Origin: Lachnospira sp.
Lineage (GTDB): Bacteria > Bacillota > Clostridia > Lachnospirales > Lachnospiraceae
Length of the DNA: 64,000 bases
NCBI GenBank assembly: GCA_017621205.1
Contig: JAGATQ010000022.1
Coordinates: forward strand, 1 to 64,000
Direction: 5' to 3'
Shown: one piece after another, positions 33,620 through 41,369 of the stretch
How positions within the stretch are numbered: the stretch's first letter is position 1
Layout of the letters: every line of letters starts with the position of its first letter
Notes under the pieces: model-generated
Seen by the model: only the letters and a program-made list of their open reading frames with translations
Database searches by the model: none
Told to the model about the DNA's origin: nothing
Translations under genes and position numbers: made by a program

Positions 33620-33662
33620 AAAAAATGAGCCGCCAAAAGAGCTTCCACTCCAAAGGCGACCC
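33620..33662 (-). terminator. Terminator of the amt-PII gene
   Basis: On the minus strand GGGTCGCC pairs with GGCGGCTC (with G-U pairs) and ATTTTTTG follows, 46 bases after the stop. Confidence 0.6.
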
Positions 33663-33707
33663 ATTTTTTCTATATTTACTATGAACAACATGCCGCTTCA
33701 AAACATT

Positions 33708-35456
33708 TTAGTTCTCTCCCTGCAATGCCTCAAAGCCCTCCTCACCAGTACGCACCTTAATTACATTCTCCACACCATATACAAATATCTTACCATCGCC
33801 AATATTACCTGTATAAAGTGCTTTCTTAGCAGTTTTAACTACATCTGCAACCGGAACCTTACTTACAATAACTTCAACCTTAACCTTTGGAAGCAGCACC
33901 ATGTCGATTGCAACTCCACGGTAATATTTGGTATTTCCCTTCTGTAACCCACAACCAAGCACCTGTGTTACTGTAATACCGGACACACCAATCTCATTCA
34001 AGGCATTCTTAAGCTCCTCAAACTTATTCTGCTTGCATATAATGTCAATCTTAGAAAGCTTTACATCAGAAGCAGGGGCTTTCCTGCCCTCCAACACCTG
34101 AACCGGAATCGCACTATCCATATCCGCTTCCTGTTCTGCATTTTTCTTTAACACCGCACCAGCAGAAAGCGTGTCACCCAATGCAATACCAGCATAAGCA
34201 TTTTCCAAGCCATGCTCTGTGGAATCCAGACCGAGAATCTCTTCCTCCTCAGAAACCCTTAAGCCTACAGTTGCTTTAATAATAGAAAAAACAATTATCA
34301 TAGTAACAACTGCCCATGCGGCAACTGCTGCAAAGCCTAATAGCTGTATTCCCATCAGCTTGATTCCACCACCATAGAATACACCAGCCAGTATGTTCCC
34401 ATCCGCATCTGCCAGTGAATAGCCCGGAACTGATGGGTCAGAAAACAATCCGACAGCAAGTGTTCCCCAGATACCATTCACGCAATGCACTGCCACCGCA
34501 CCAACCGGGTCATCAATATGTAGCTTATAATCCAGCAGCCATACTCCAAACACTACCAGAACTCCAGCCACCGCACCAATGATAATTGCTCCTAATGCAT
34601 TGGTCGAATCACAAGGAGCTGTAATGGCAACCAGCCCAGCCAGCGATGCATTTAAACACATGGAAACATCGGGCTTGCCGTATCGTATCCATGTAAAAAT
34701 CATACATACAACAGTTGCGATTGCCGGAGCTATCGTCGTTGTCACAAAAATAGACCCTAGCTGTTCTACACTCGTCGCTGCCGCACCGTTAAAGCCATAC
34801 CAGCCAAGCCACAAAATAAATACACCAAGAGCACCAATCGTCAAATTGTGTCCCGGAATTGCATTAACCTTAAGCTTACCATCCTTCTTACTTTTGGTAA
34901 ACTTACCAATACGCGGTCCAAGAATCTTAGCACCAACGAGAGCAGATAAACCACCAACCATGTGAATGGCACAGGAACCAGCGAAATCATGAAAACCTAT
35001 CTGTGCTAACCAGCCTCCACCCCAAATCCAGTGTGCTTCAATTGGATAAATCAAGCCGGAAATCACTGCAGAATAGATACAGTAAGACAAAAACTTCGTA
35101 CGCTCTGCCATCGCCCCGGATACAATGGTTGCCGTCGTTGCACAAAACACCAGATTGAACACAAACGCAGACCAGTCAAAATCGCCATAGGATTTAAAAA
35201 TATCCAGTCCCGGTTTTCCGATAAAGCCAACAAGGTCTTCACCCAACAGCAAACCAAAGCCAATCAGGATGAACATAACAGTACCAATACAAAAATCCAT
35301 CAGATTCTTCATGATAATATTACCCGCATTTTTTGCTCTGGTAAATCCAGCCTCCACCATGGCAAAACCTGCCTGCATCCAGAACACAAGTGCCGCACCG
35401 ATTAAAAACCAGACGGCAAACACCTCACCATGAACCACATTTAACATTTCTTCCAT
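33708..35456 (-). CDS. amt: Ammonium transporter fused to a PII signalling domain
   Basis: A 582-residue protein. Residues 1-~415 form an AmtB/Rh ammonium channel with 11 membrane spans, including AGFAMVEAGFTRAKN, EAHWIWGGGWL, GGLSALVGA and the pore His in DPVGAVAVHCVNGIWG. After a ~50-residue cytosolic linker, residues ~468-582 are a complete GlnB/GlnK-type PII domain (SKIDIICKQNKFEELKNAL; T-loop KGNTKYYRGV; GKIFVYGVENVIKVRTGEEG). Normally PII is a separate trimer that plugs the channel from inside; here it is tethered. The T-loop Tyr is kept. AGGAGG precedes the start. A strong terminator of gdpD separates it from that gene. Confidence 0.92.
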   Translation of the reverse strand: MEEMLNVVHGEVFAVWFLIGAALVFWMQAGFAMVEAGFTRAKNAGNIIMKNLMDFCIGTVMFILIGFGLLLGEDLVGFIGKPGLDIFKSYGDFDWSAFVFNLVFCATTATIVSGAMAERTKFLSYCIYSAVISGLIYPIEAHWIWGGGWLAQIGFHDFAGSCAIHMVGGLSALVGAKILGPRIGKFTKSKKDGKLKVNAIPGHNLTIGALGVFILWLGWYGFNGAAATSVEQLGSIFVTTTIAPAIATVVCMIFTWIRYGKPDVSMCLNASLAGLVAITAPCDSTNALGAIIIGAVAGVLVVFGVWLLDYKLHIDDPVGAVAVHCVNGIWGTLAVGLFSDPSVPGYSLADADGNILAGVFYGGGIKLMGIQLLGFAAVAAWAVVTMIIVFSIIKATVGLRVSEEEEILGLDSTEHGLENAYAGIALGDTLSAGAVLKKNAEQEADMDSAIPVQVLEGRKAPASDVKLSKIDIICKQNKFEELKNALNEIGVSGITVTQVLGCGLQKGNTKYYRGVAIDMVLLPKVKVEVIVSKVPVADVVKTAKKALYTGNIGDGKIFVYGVENVIKVRTGEEGFEALQGEN

Positions 35457-35583
35457 AAAAATTCCTCCTTTTCCTTCTCCCCTTACGACAATTTATTACA
35501 GACAATACAAGATTTCATCAAAATAATACCTCCTGTTGAAATCACATCGGCAAGCTCACCCTGCCCGCTATATATGTGAGAAT

Positions 35584-35620
35584 AAAAAAAGGTGCCGTAG
35601 GATTCTCCTACGACACCTTT
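35584..35620 (-). terminator. Terminator of gdpD
   Basis: AAAGGTGCCGTAGGA pairs with TCCTACGACACCTTT, leaving one bulge, around a 3-base loop. On the minus strand it ends in a run of T. Confidence 0.8.
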
Positions 35621-35687
35621 GTCGTTTACGGCTGTCATTATAGCCCAAATAAAGAACTATGTCAAGAACAAATTTTCCATTCAGCCA

Positions 35688-36398
35688 TTATTCTCTTCCA
35701 TAAACTTGAAGTGCTACATCCGGATAGTCAGTAATCACTGCATCTATCCCTTTCCGTTCCATTTTCTTCATCAGCCCTGCCTCATTAATTGTCCATGCAT
35801 AGATAGCATAGCCTGTAAGCTTCATCCGTCTGATAAAGGTCCACGTCAAAAAACGGTACTCTGGGGACACAAAATCTGCACGGCAATCCTTTAATCTCTT
35901 TAACGGAAAATACTCACTTAATCTCTTTGCCAGCGTTAACTTTGATCTGCCAAGCAGCAGTCCGGTACGAACCCTTTCATCTAGCTGCTTTACCCTTAAG
36001 GGAACCTTATCCTCAAAAGACTTTATGCTGAATTCATCATAGGAATAACCAAACCGCTTCAACAGCATATCAAGCACCCTCTCCTCAAACCCGGTCTCCT
36101 TTATCTCAACATCCAGATAAATCTTTCCTTTACAGAGCTTTAATACCTCCTCAAGCAGAGGAATACGGTAATTCTCTTTTGCAGCAAGCTCATTCATCTG
36201 CGAATAGGTCAGCCCAGAAACCGGTATGCCATCAAGCTCCCGGTCATGAAACACAACCAACTGGTTATCCTTTGTCTTACGAATATCAAACTCTGCCATA
36301 TCTGCCTTTATATCTATAGCAATCTGGAATGCTTCCAGTGTATTCTCATGGCTCGCTAAAGCACTGGCGCCTCTATGGGCAATCACAAGTGGGGGCAT
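35688..36398 (-). CDS. Glycerophosphodiester phosphodiesterase
   Basis: A 236-residue cytosolic GDPD-family enzyme that hydrolyses glycerophosphodiesters to glycerol 3-phosphate and an alcohol. It has the catalytic His pair and metal ligands: IAHRGASAL with ENT shortly after (~5-20), AEFDIRKTKD (~35) and FHDRELDG (~50), then LDVEIKE (~100). The C-terminal TWTINEAGLMKKMERKGIDAVITDYPD is the usual closing block. No signal peptide. AAAGGA lies 8 bases before the start. It is monocistronic, with palindromic element copy B just upstream. Confidence 0.9.
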   Translation of the reverse strand: MPPLVIAHRGASALASHENTLEAFQIAIDIKADMAEFDIRKTKDNQLVVFHDRELDGIPVSGLTYSQMNELAAKENYRIPLLEEVLKLCKGKIYLDVEIKETGFEERVLDMLLKRFGYSYDEFSIKSFEDKVPLRVKQLDERVRTGLLLGRSKLTLAKRLSEYFPLKRLKDCRADFVSPEYRFLTWTFIRRMKLTGYAIYAWTINEAGLMKKMERKGIDAVITDYPDVALQVYGRE

Positions 36399-36465
36399 GA
36401 TTATAATCCTTTCTGAAATGAAGTTGAGGGGTGATGAAAGAAAAGGGGTGTTATGAGGTAATTAT

Positions 36466-36701
36466 GCTGTTGTCATAGTATATATTGTATATGTTGTTCC
36501 GGGTTGCGGCTATAAGTATTTCTAAGTGTTCTTAGGATGATTGGTACAGCGTGACGCAAACGGCTTATATTCGCCATCCATGGCTCAGATAAGCCTTTCC
36601 CGAACATCCAGTTCGGGAATTGCTGTATAAAAAAAGAACACTAAGAAATGCTAATAGCCTTCACAAGTCACAACATATACAATATATACTATGACAACAG
36701 C
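36466..36701 (-). repeat. Interspersed near-palindromic element, copy B
   Basis: A perfect 32-base inverted repeat (36466-36497, 36670-36701) bounds the copy. Read on the minus strand it has the invariant words GTGACTTGTGAAGG, TTAGCATTTCTT, GCAATT, CTGAGCCATGGATGGCGAA, GTTTGCGTCA, TTAGAAATACTTAT and CCCGGAAC. It is the most divergent copy: the central stem is GGCTTAT/ATAAGCC, the first hairpin CCCGAAC/GTTCGGG, and the long stem GGCTAT/ATAGCC with AGTGTTCTT/AAGAACACT, all with both sides changed compared with copies A, C, D and E. It lies 67 bases upstream of gdpD. Confidence 0.85.
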
Positions 36702-36959
36702 CCACCACATCATGAACGTAACCTTTGTTTCATCAACTATGTTATTTAAACTTCACACTTGAAGTTTGACTTATAAATTTTTAAAATTCTATCTTTAATT
36801 ATATTCTTCCAGTTTCAAATGTCAACTTACCCTATCCCCAAATTCATATTTATGCTATACTTAACACATTAACCATAAATTTCAGTTTTTGTGCTTAGGA
36901 TTCAATAATCAGTATAAGTAATTACACCTACTTAATAAAAACATTGTGTATTCTTGGGG

Positions 36960-37194
36960 CGCATGGAACAAAGGAATATTATAAATTAGTGACTTTGGAA
37001 GGGAATTAGAATTTCTTGATATTCCCATTCACCCGCAGCAATTTTGGGACCGGATGTCCCGAAAAGACGCAACTGAGCCATGGATGGCGAATTTGCGTCG
37101 GTTGCGTCACAAGTAGTTATCCCCACGGGAATATCATAGAAATTCTTATTCCCGAACAACGGAACAAATTTATAATATCCCTTTGTTCCATGCG
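36960..37194 (+). repeat. Interspersed near-palindromic element, copy C
   Basis: Outer arms of 28 bases (36960-36987, 37167-37194) pair with one mismatch. The core has GTGACTTTGGAAGGGAATTA, ATTTCTTGATATTCCC, GCAATTTTGGGAC, CTGAGCCATGGATGGCGAA, CGGTTGCGTCA and ATCATAGAAATTCTTATTCC. The central stem is GACGCAA/TTGCGTC. It lies 102 bases upstream of the cyclophilin gene, in the opposite orientation to copy B 260 bases away. Confidence 0.85.
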
Positions 37195-37296
37195 ATGACA
37201 ACCACAAATAATCTTTTTATTAAAGACCAACTTACTTATACTCAGGGAACTTTAAGCCCAAAACCTGAACAATAAATTTAAAGGAGTGAACACAAT

Positions 37297-37815
37297 ATGG
37301 CTAATCCAATTGTAACTATCGAAATGGAAAACGGAGACATCATGAAGGCGGAGCTTTATCCTGAGATTGCCCCGATTTCCGTTAACAACTTTATTTCCCT
37401 CATTAACAAAGAGTACTATAACGGTCTGATATTCCATCGTGTTATCAAGGGTTTTATGATTCAGGGCGGATGTCCGGAGGGCAACGGCACCGGAGGACCG
37501 GGTTATCATATCAAGGGCGAATTCTCTATGAACGGTGTAGAAAATAATCTCAAGCATGAAAAGGGTGTGCTTTCCATGGCGAGGGCCATGCAGCCAGACA
37601 GTGCCGGTTCCCAGTTCTTTATTATGCATGAGACCTCTCCACATCTGGATGGTCAATATGCTGCCTTTGGCAAAATTATAGAAGGACAGGATATTGTAGA
37701 TAAAATTGCCGAAGTGGCTACCGACTATTCTGACCGTCCGATAGAAAACCAGACAATCAAAAGTATGACAGTAGATACACAGGGTGTAGACTACCCAGAG
37801 CCTGAAAAGCTGTAA
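37297..37815 (+). CDS. Peptidyl-prolyl cis-trans isomerase (cyclophilin)
   Basis: A 172-residue cytosolic cyclophilin that speeds proline isomerisation in protein folding. It carries FHRVIKGFMIQGGCPEGNGT (residues ~47-66, with the catalytic Arg), GEFSMNGVENNLKHEKGVLS, SAGSQFFIMHETSPHLDGQY (~107) and the closing FGKIIEGQDIVDKIA. No signal peptide. Length is typical. AAAGGAG lies 10 bases before the start. The upstream DNA is almost entirely repeat copy C, so its promoter must lie in or next to that element. Confidence 0.93.
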   Translation: MANPIVTIEMENGDIMKAELYPEIAPISVNNFISLINKEYYNGLIFHRVIKGFMIQGGCPEGNGTGGPGYHIKGEFSMNGVENNLKHEKGVLSMARAMQPDSAGSQFFIMHETSPHLDGQYAAFGKIIEGQDIVDKIAEVATDYSDRPIENQTIKSMTVDTQGVDYPEPEKL

Positions 37816-37870
37816 ATTCGCCAAATAAAAACATGCAATGTATTCTATAATGAATCTTTTATAGATAAAT

Positions 37871-37922
37871 ACTTTTCAAGGGGAAATTCAACAAATATAA
37901 CATTGAATTTCCCCTCAAAAGT
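37871..37922. repeat. 20-base inverted repeat after the cyclophilin gene
   Basis: ACTTTTCAAGGGGAAATTCA and its complementary arm ending CCCCTCAAAAGT form a long stem with a one-base bulge and an 11-base loop. It lacks a T run, so it is either an RNA-stabilising hairpin or a small dispersed palindrome, not a clear terminator. Confidence 0.55.
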
Positions 37923-37949
37923 AGTATAATATAATTGTTGTTTTATTAA

Positions 37950-38156
37950 TATGATGCTAGGGTCAAAAGGTCAATATGACGTTCATGCTTGCATGATAAG
38001 GCATTTGAACTTGGGACCCGCCAAACATGAGAAAGGAGCAATTTACGCAGTAAATTAGCGGATTTCGAATGTTTGCAGGATTGCAGGAGTTGTGAAACAA
38101 CGGAGCAATCCGTGGCATCCGTTGGGGGCAAAATACCTTTTGACCCCAACATCATA
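37950..38156. repeat. Second repeat type, full copy, with nested RNA-like hairpin
   Basis: Outer arms of 22 bases (37950-37971, 38135-38156; TATGATGCTAGGGTC… and …GACCCCAACATCATA) pair with two mismatches. Inside lies GGATTGC-AGGA-GTTGT-GAA-ACAAC-GGA-GCAATCC, two stacked stems separated by a purine internal loop, closed by a GAA loop. A shortened copy is at 48894-48978. No credible protein is encoded. Confidence 0.7.
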
Positions 38157-38182
38157 ACAATACAAGTGAAATGGACAACAAA

Positions 38183-38226
38183 AAGAACAGGCAATTCTAT
38201 TGGAAGATAGAATTACCTGTTCTTTT
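38183..38226. terminator. Bidirectional terminator
   Basis: AAGAACAGGCAATTCTAT pairs with ATAGAATTACCTGTTCTT (one mismatch) around a 6-base loop, with T runs on both strands. It separates the plus-strand repeat and cyclophilin side from the minus-strand membrane-protein gene. Confidence 0.75.
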
Positions 38227-38279
38227 ATTACTGCTTTTTATACTATGGAATCAGTCTTATAAAGCTTAGCATATATCCA

Positions 38280-39236
38280 CTATAAATTATTTGGATTCAA
38301 AAATACACTATCCCATATGGTCTGTCTTCCTGCTTTGCTTACACGTTTTCCATTAACATAAATCGAGGTTAGCTTATAGCTATCCATCGTACTCGGAAGC
38401 TCAAATACCATTACTGTATTATTGGTATAGTCCGAAGAAATTTCTATCATAGTACCATCTGGTTTAAAATTACCAAGCCCAATTACTTGTACCTCGTAAG
38501 AGCCATCCGTATATTCATAAATCTGATAATATATATTCTTTAAGGAGGCTGAAATTACACTATCCATTGTTTTAGAATTTTCAAGAGGCAGCTGTTCAAA
38601 ATGACTAATAATGGTTCTGCTCTCCTGTTCAGATAATTGCGGTAAATTAGCCTGTTGATTCTGCATGGTTTTGGAAACAGAACCAAATAACGCTACCAAA
38701 AACACAACAAGCCACAGCCAATATTTACCGGAGCTTCCCTGATAAGCACTGCATCGGAAAAAGGGATAAATCAACGTCAATAAAACCGCTACCACAATCA
38801 AGCGAATCCGCCGCTCCTCTGTAACATTATATATAATTGCATCCGCTAAACAAACAATCCATAAAATGGAACTCGACAATGAAATTATTCCCCTTAGGGA
38901 ATCATAGGTCATCATACTGCTAAAAAAAGCGATTGCAAAAATGATTATGGGAATTAATAATGCTACCCATAGTACTATCCCCATTATGCCACCAAGTTTA
39001 TTGGTCTTTATCTTCGTATAGGCGGGAGTATCCGTGTAATAGGTATCCGTTCCCTGGTAAGCCCCAGCCTCCTGCTGAATATAGCCGGAATAACGGTTTC
39101 CAATAAATTCATCCTGAGATGAACTTTCCGGTACGGTATCCCTGCTCGACTGCACAGTATTCGCTGCATTATTTGCATCATCAACAAGCTTCAGCTTCAG
39201 TTTCGGTTTTTCATTGTTATGATTTAATTCTTCCAT
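38280..39236 (-). CDS. Membrane protein of unknown function
   Basis: A 318-residue protein: a charged, Asn/Ser-rich cytoplasmic N-terminus (KPKLKLKLVDDANNAANTV), four hydrophobic spans between ~90 and ~195 (IMGIVLWVALLIPIIIFAIA, GIISLSSSILWIVCLADAI, LIVVAVLLTLIYPFF, WLWLVVFLVALFG), then a ~115-residue extracellular or cytosolic beta-rich domain ending SVFLNPNNL. No family was recognised. The start at 39236 has GGAGAG 5 bases upstream; the ATG at 39254 does not. It stands alone between a terminator and the toxin-antitoxin region. Confidence 0.6.
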   Translation of the reverse strand: MEELNHNNEKPKLKLKLVDDANNAANTVQSSRDTVPESSSQDEFIGNRYSGYIQQEAGAYQGTDTYYTDTPAYTKIKTNKLGGIMGIVLWVALLIPIIIFAIAFFSSMMTYDSLRGIISLSSSILWIVCLADAIIYNVTEERRIRLIVVAVLLTLIYPFFRCSAYQGSSGKYWLWLVVFLVALFGSVSKTMQNQQANLPQLSEQESRTIISHFEQLPLENSKTMDSVISASLKNIYYQIYEYTDGSYEVQVIGLGNFKPDGTMIEISSDYTNNTVMVFELPSTMDSYKLTSIYVNGKRVSKAGRQTIWDSVFLNPNNL

Positions 39237-39357
39237 TGGTTCTCTCCATCTCATTCTTTATTATCATTTTGTATTACAAACCATTCTAATATATCATAAC
39301 AAATAACTAATCGCAAGAAACTTTAAATTAATTCGTAAGAAAATATTAATATGCATA

Positions 39358-39465
39358 TTGTAAAAGAAAACTGCATATGCTATAATGCCAGTAGGCAAAG
39401 AGAAACAAGTAGTCCATGTAGTTCGACTACAATAAAACCCCAGTGTTCCAGCACCGGGGTTTTCT
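39358..39465 (+). ncRNA. Antitoxin RNA 1 with its promoter (par RNA II-like)
   Basis: TTGTAA (39358-39363), a 17-base spacer and TATAAT (39381-39386) drive a ~72-base RNA from about 39393 to the terminator ACCCCAGTG/CACCGGGGT plus TTTT (39437-39463). Its middle forms GTAGTC-loop-GACTAC, and the loop region contains TCCATGTAGTTC (39413-39424), fully complementary to the start-codon region of toxin 1 (GAACTACATGGA). RNA size, convergent layout and shared terminator match RNA II of the pAD1 par system. Confidence 0.75.
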
Positions 39466-39514
39466 ATTCCCTATTTTGGAATGGCAGGGCTTAGGACCAT
39501 AGGCTAGTTACCGA

Positions 39515-39601
39515 CTATTCGTCACCGTCTAACCATTTGATGATGTAATGGCAAATCACACCAGCCGCAACAGCGACAATAAGAGAAACAACTATTTCCA
39601 T
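39515..39601 (-). CDS. Fst/Ldr-like type I toxin peptide 1
   Basis: A 28-residue peptide, MEIVVSL…AAGVICHYIIKWLDGDE: one membrane-spanning helix and a charged tail with the KWLD sequence seen at the end of Fst-family toxins. AAGGAGG lies 8 bases before the ATG. An extended -10 promoter (TGATATAAT, -10 at 39649-39654 on the minus strand) gives a ~45-base leader, and the transcript would end at the terminator shared with antitoxin RNA 1, ~210 bases, the size of pAD1 RNA I. Membrane damage on over-production is the expected activity. It is too short for standard gene callers. Confidence 0.75.
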   Translation of the reverse strand: MEIVVSLIVAVAAGVICHYIIKWLDGDE

Positions 39602-39744
39602 GTAGTTCACCTCCTTCCCGTACCGGTATAGGGGGCGGTAACAGTGTGATTATATCACATTTTTCTACACGATTCTACGTTCGTATCGCTTTGAATAAAT
39701 TTTACTATTATAAATTTCCCTTCATGAAAATTTCTACATGCATA

Positions 39745-39856
39745 TTGTAAAAGAAAACTGCGTATGCTATAATGTCGTCAGACAAAAGCAAGAATGTTCC
39801 ATGCGAACAAAAGAATAAACCCCCGATTGTACTGCGAATACTTTCGGGGGTTTTTC
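39745..39856 (+). ncRNA. Antitoxin RNA 2 with its promoter (par RNA II-like)
   Basis: An almost identical promoter to copy 1 (TTGTAA 39745-39750, 17 bases, TATAAT 39768-39773) drives a ~75-base RNA from about 39780 to the terminator AAACCCCCGA/TCGGGGGTTT plus TTTTT (39817-39855). The small hairpin GTTC-CATGC-GAAC (39796-39808) presents TTCCATGCGAAC, complementary to the toxin 2 start region (GTTTGCATGGAA) through 12 bases with one G-U pair. Confidence 0.75.
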
Positions 39857-39896
39857 CTCTTTTTCGGAGAGGTTAACCGCTTGGGCTAGTTACCGA

Positions 39897-39983
39897 CTAG
39901 TCGTCGCCGTCTAACCACTTGATGATGTAGTGACAAGCTACACCAGCCGCAACGGCGACTACAAATGCAAGAATAAATTCCAT
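39897..39983 (-). CDS. Fst/Ldr-like type I toxin peptide 2
   Basis: A 28-residue peptide, MEFILAF…AAGVACHYIIKWLDGDD, 20 of 28 residues identical to toxin 1 including the whole VAVAAGV and CHYIIKWLDGD blocks. AGGAAGGGGG precedes the ATG. The promoter (-10 at 40029-40034, minus strand) and leader with GTTACCGCCCC resemble copy 1. The region that the antitoxin contacts is the part that differs most from copy 1, so the two loci should not cross-neutralise. It converges on antitoxin RNA 2 at a shared hairpin. Confidence 0.75.
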   Translation of the reverse strand: MEFILAFVVAVAAGVACHYIIKWLDGDD

Positions 39984-40094
39984 GCAAACACCCCCTTCCT
40001 GTACCAGTATAGGGGCGGTAACAGTGTGATTATATCATATATTTCTACACGATTCTACGATAGTATTGTTTTGATAAATACTGCTGTTCACTTT

Positions 40095-41225
40095 CTACAA
40101 TAAAAATTCACTCGCCTGTAGCAGCCAGTTTGCACGGAAAAACCGAGTCAGATTCCAATATCCTCCACCTAAGAAGTCATATTCCTTAATCAGATTAAAC
40201 TTAGCAAGCATGCTTCTGACATCCTCAAACCATATAATATGACTGATACCATTTTCATCGACATACTCAATAAATGGAGCTTGTGCGGTGACATCGTACT
40301 GTACCGATGCACCATAACGCAGAGCCCGTTCTATCGCAATGGTATATCCAATCGTTTCTGCCTTTGTCACTCCTCGTTCATAAGGAAGCGGCCAGTCATA
40401 GCCATAATTGGGAAGGCCCATATAAATTTTATTTCTTGGGATTCTGGTAACCGCATAATCTAAGACCCGGCGTACAGATGGAATGGGAGCTACTGCCATC
40501 GGTGGCCCGTAGGTATAGCCCCACTCATACGTCATCAGAAACACAGCATCTGCAACCTCCCCAATTCCTGCATAATCCATCCCCTCATAAAGAAGTCCCG
40601 GCTGGTCATCCGCAATCTTAGGCGGAAGTGCTACAGTCACCTGATAACCATAGGGAGAAAGCTGTGCCTTTAGGTTACGGACAAATGCCACATAATTTTC
40701 TATATCCTCTGGCAAAATATATTCAAAATCCACATCCACACCGATGAACCCTTTTTCTGCCATAACACGAATCAGGTCCTCAATCAATCTTTGCTGTACA
40801 GAAGGATTTTCTACCAGCGTATTAACCAGTTGATTACTAAAATTTCCACCCGGGGTCAAGGGAGTCAGCACAAGAACGGACGGCACTCCAAAACGTGCAG
40901 CAGTCTCAAACAATCGCTCATCATTCAAGGGAGTAAGCTCCCCCTCCTCTGTATATCCATAGGAAAAATGATAAAGCTCTGCCAGATAGGGAAGACTGCC
41001 ATTTAAGGACTCCTCCGTTGTAAATGGATATGCATAACCAAAAAAGGACTTTTCTACCCGATTAGAAAGTCCTTCCTCTTCATTTACCTGCACCCATAAT
41101 GCCTGCCCCAAAACAAGTGGGTAAGGTGGTGCTATCTGATTATCAAATGCCAAATCAAATGGAGATATACCATACAAGGCTGCAATGCTGTCGACAGTTT
41201 CATTCGCTGCTACAACATGTATCAT
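40095..41225 (-). CDS. LysM-GH18 spore germination-type glycosidase (YaaH/SleL-like)
   Basis: A 376-residue protein with one N-terminal LysM module (residues 1-47; MIHVVAANETVDSIAALYGI … LVLGQALWVQ) that binds glycan, and a glycoside hydrolase family 18 barrel. The catalytic DxDxE motif reads GVDVDFEYI (~160), followed by MTYEWGYTYGPPMAVAPI, typical of the SleL/YaaH/YdhD group that degrades spore cortex fragments, and a final WFEDVRSMLAKFNLI. No signal peptide, as in spore-coat-associated members. It fits the sporulation character of the window. Confidence 0.9.
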   Translation of the reverse strand: MIHVVAANETVDSIAALYGISPFDLAFDNQIAPPYPLVLGQALWVQVNEEEGLSNRVEKSFFGYAYPFTTEESLNGSLPYLAELYHFSYGYTEEGELTPLNDERLFETAARFGVPSVLVLTPLTPGGNFSNQLVNTLVENPSVQQRLIEDLIRVMAEKGFIGVDVDFEYILPEDIENYVAFVRNLKAQLSPYGYQVTVALPPKIADDQPGLLYEGMDYAGIGEVADAVFLMTYEWGYTYGPPMAVAPIPSVRRVLDYAVTRIPRNKIYMGLPNYGYDWPLPYERGVTKAETIGYTIAIERALRYGASVQYDVTAQAPFIEYVDENGISHIIWFEDVRSMLAKFNLIKEYDFLGGGYWNLTRFFRANWLLQASEFLL

Positions 41226-41369
41226 AAGCTTTTCCTGCCTTTCTATAAAGCCCTGTCGTCCTTATGATGGTATCCTGCACCAACCAAACAACGCCGCAAG
41301 CTTTATATTACTCTTTTCACTTTATTATATGTTGCCTATAATAAGGTATGAGTAGAAATAGAAAAACAG

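Noticed and set aside
35457-35560. An 11-codon leader peptide (MKSCIVCNKLS) upstream of the Amt-PII gene
   Set aside because: It has an AGGAGG site but is very short, with overlap to a possible promoter (TTGATG-17-TAATAA). Evidence is insufficient to call either.
36986-37207. Open frames in the repeat copies encoding similar 'MAQLRLFGTSG…EYQEILIPFQSH' peptides (also 14214-14402, 37016-37198, 63343-63644)
   Set aside because: They read through the stems of the palindromic element, occur on both strands and change frame between copies. The DNA is constrained by pairing, not by codons.
39360-40035. The two TA units as plain duplicated terminators or attenuators
   Set aside because: Each unit has convergent promoters, a ribosome site with a conserved peptide, and start-codon complementarity specific to its partner, which a terminator duplication does not explain.
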